Source: CAWBAT01 sp963810905
GTDB lineage: Bacteria; Acidobacteriota; Terriglobia; Versatilivoradales; Versatilivoraceae
Assembly (NCBI GenBank): GCA_963810905.1
Contig: CAWEPG010000003.1
Location: 372,001-436,000 of the forward strand
Direction of reading: 5' to 3'
DNA length: 64,000 bases
Position numbers and translations under genes: made by a program. A model generated the notes under the pieces. That model did no database searches and was not told the origin of the DNA. It was given only the letters and a program-made list of their open reading frames with translations. Shown here in pieces: positions 62,206 to 64,000 of this stretch; the stretch's first letter is position 1, and each line of letters starts with the position of its first letter.

Positions 62206-64000
62206 ATGGGAAGATTCTTGCTAAAACCAAATTCTTCCCATGGAGCCTGCCGTATCGGCGTTAAGACGAGACTCTCTGTTCTTGGGTTGCGACGGTGCTT
62301 CATGGCATTTTTGGTTGGACTCGTTTCCAGCTCGTGTCGGTACAGCCGCTCGTCGCCCAAACGATCACCCATGACTTGAGTTTTTCCGTTGCCAATGTGA
62401 ATGCTGACGGACCGGCTGAATTATTAGGGCAAGCCACTCTCACTCGAAGCGCCAGTGGGGGGGCGGTTCAGACGACCCAAGCGAGTGCCCTTTACTTTCA
62501 ATACCAGGGAGTTCCTATTAGCAATCTTTTCACCGGACAAGGAAGCATCAACCCGATCACAGGTGTTTTTGCGGACCCCGGCGGGATTACGGTCACCGTA
62601 ACCGGTGGATACATCAACGCGGGGGTCATGGTACAGGTAACCAATATTGGAGTAGGTGGCTCAACCAGTGGTTTATTGACAATTTTTCTTCCAGGCGGAC
62701 TGAATATCTCCCAAGGGGACCAAATCAGTGTCAGTGGGGTTAAGGGAAATGTCAAAGGCATAGCTTTAGGCGGGAAAATCTCTTGTATGATCTCCGCTCA
62801 ACCCGCAAACAGCCATTCTTTTGTCATCACCACTGTTGGCACTGTAGGAATAGTTCTGAATTTGACTCCAATACTCACCACACCGTCACCGCTACCCGAC
62901 GCAATACTCTACATGAACTATTCGCAGACTCTCAAGGCTACAGGAGGGACAGCGCCCTACACTTTTACGCTGGATAGCGGCAAACTCCCGCCCGGGTGTC
63001 TCATCATAACTGGGACGGGTGAGATTCGGGGATTTCCCGGAAATCCGGCGGAGCTTATGTTTTCGTGGTAAAGGTGACAGACTCTCTCGGAGCGTCTGGG
63101 AAAAAAGAGTATAAGATGAATGTGCTGGGTTTCACAACCTCACCTTTTGAACTTAACTTTGGAATCGTTCCTGTCGGCATCGACTTCAACATTGAATCTG
63201 ACCGTCACTAACGTAGGGCCCGTAAAGCTGGACATCGCTCTGAGTGTGACTAAACCTGAGATCTTCCAGATTTCTCAGACGAGCTTGAGTCTTGAGGCCG
63301 GAAAGTCGGGAACTTTCGCAGTCACTTTTAATCCTCTTAGTCAATTAATCGTGAATGCGAATGTCCTCCTCACCATTCCAGGGCTCAACTCTATTGTGGG
63401 TTTGAAAGGTCGAGGGACTCCAGCGGCAAGGGAACTTGCTAAGCTCCATGATTCCTATTAATGGATCCACAGCCGGGGGCACTCGGGTGCATATCCGAGG
63501 CCAGAATTTTAAACCAGGGATGAACGCTTTCCTCGGGGGTGTGGCTCTTTCAGATCTATCCCTCATCAGTGACACAGAGTTGGCCGGTACGACGGCATCC
63601 CATCGGTCGGGCTCTGTAGAACTCACGCGTCATTCAGGCTGATGGGACGAGTAATACACTTGCAAACGCGTTTACGTATAGGGATCTTCCGAAGGTTTCG
63701 GCTTCCCCCGGAACTCCGCGGATCCTTTTTGTCGTAGACAATGACGATTTTCGGACCAATTTAGGAGTCAACAATTTGGGAGACCAGATGGCCACCACAA
63801 CGGTTTCGCTGGTCGATAGCAATGGTTTCTTGCTGGGACAGAAGATCCTTACGGTTCCCGCCAAAGGTTTAACTCAAGTTCCTCATATTATCCGCTTTCT
63901 GGAGGATAGCACCCAGACCACTGGCCGGGAAGGATATCTTCTTTTAGAGTCTGACCAGCCTGTTTTGGGCTGGGCATCTCAAATTGACAATTTAACATTG
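62206..64000 (+). CDS. Large secreted Ig/ASH/TIG-domain protein, 5' part, frameshifted
   Basis: Continues past the window. ATG 62206 (MGRFLLKPNSSHG) leads to a signal segment (CFMAFLVGLVSS) and, after a -1 shift near 62330, to VSVQPLVAQTITHDLSFSVANVN. Then: a Gly/Thr/Ser-rich domain; a putative Ig (He_PIG-like) domain (ATGGTAPYTFTLDSGKLPPG); a -1 shift near 63050; an ASH/HYDIN-like domain (NLTVTNVGPVKLDIALS) after a +1 shift near 63180; a TIG/IPT domain (INGSTAGGTRVHIRGQNF) after a +1 shift near 63440; a further +1 shift near 63625 and a terminal domain (LFVVDNDDFRTNLGVNNLG). Surface or secreted adhesin-like protein; domain names follow general resemblance. Confidence 0.7.

Noticed and set aside
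706..63642. Programmed +1 ribosomal frameshifting as an explanation of the many +1 sites
   Set aside because: The shift sites share no slippery motif or stop codon, occur in unrelated genes, and some shifts are -1. Sequence error is simpler.

Overview
This 64 kb window is chromosomal DNA of roughly 50% GC from a Gram-negative bacterium, most probably a member of Acidobacteriota or a close relative. The evidence is a secreted VWFA-type protein of the acidobacterial kind (23.3 kb), an mglBA polarity pair, a bactofilin, envelope TPR proteins, Tat-exported glycoside hydrolases and a Wzx/Wzy-type surface polysaccharide cluster. The taxonomic call is an inference from gene content; no rRNA gene is present.

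Layout. 0-3.2 kb: 3' end of larE, a broken membrane-protein gene, purD and mtgA. 3.5-7.4 kb: two overlapping c-di-GMP genes (GAF-GGDEF; membrane-HD-GYP-GAF-GGDEF). 7.7-10.4 kb: a pentad-repeat protein, a HAD phosphatase, a phosphoesterase and a lipoprotein. 10.7-14.9 kb: a glcDEF glycolate oxidase operon with a nearly leaderless promoter. 15-24 kb: bactofilin, a methyltransferase-like protein, a B-box membrane protein, metK, an M24 peptidase, tyrA, a TPR protein, HU and a VWFA protein. 24.3-28.3 kb: a catalytically dead M16 protein, mglA, mglB and a basic TPR protein. 28.3-32.6 kb: glmR(yvcK)-glmU-glmS, a UDP-GlcNAc supply operon. 33-34.4 kb: a gene graveyard with a collapsed activase/dehydratase gene, an IS3 remnant and a decayed nuclease. 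34.4-36.4 kb: a TMTC-like membrane TPR protein. 36.6-40.8 kb: two decayed tyrosine integrases, each running into tRNA-Arg(CCU) sequence, bracketing a PilZ gene and a second GAF-GGDEF gene. 40.9-46 kb: divergent GH116 and GH127-like hydrolases. 47.4-50.1 kb: a MalY/PatB-type lyase and a TPR-double aspartyl protease. 50.1-60.5 kb: surface glycan genes (glycosyltransferases including a three-domain fusion, Wzy, Wzx, methyltransferases). 60.7-64 kb: a parvulin isomerase, a REP-like palindrome pair and a large secreted Ig/ASH/TIG protein that leaves the window.

Two themes stand out. First, c-di-GMP signalling: three GGDEF proteins, one HD-GYP and one PilZ, with one diguanylate cyclase/PilZ pair lying between what look like attachment-site scars. 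Second, single-base frameshifts: at least a dozen, mostly one extra base, interrupt otherwise perfect housekeeping genes (purD, glmU twice, glmS, GH116, the parvulin twice, the terminal secreted protein). These look like uncorrected indels in the assembly rather than biology, and automatic annotation will split or lose these genes.
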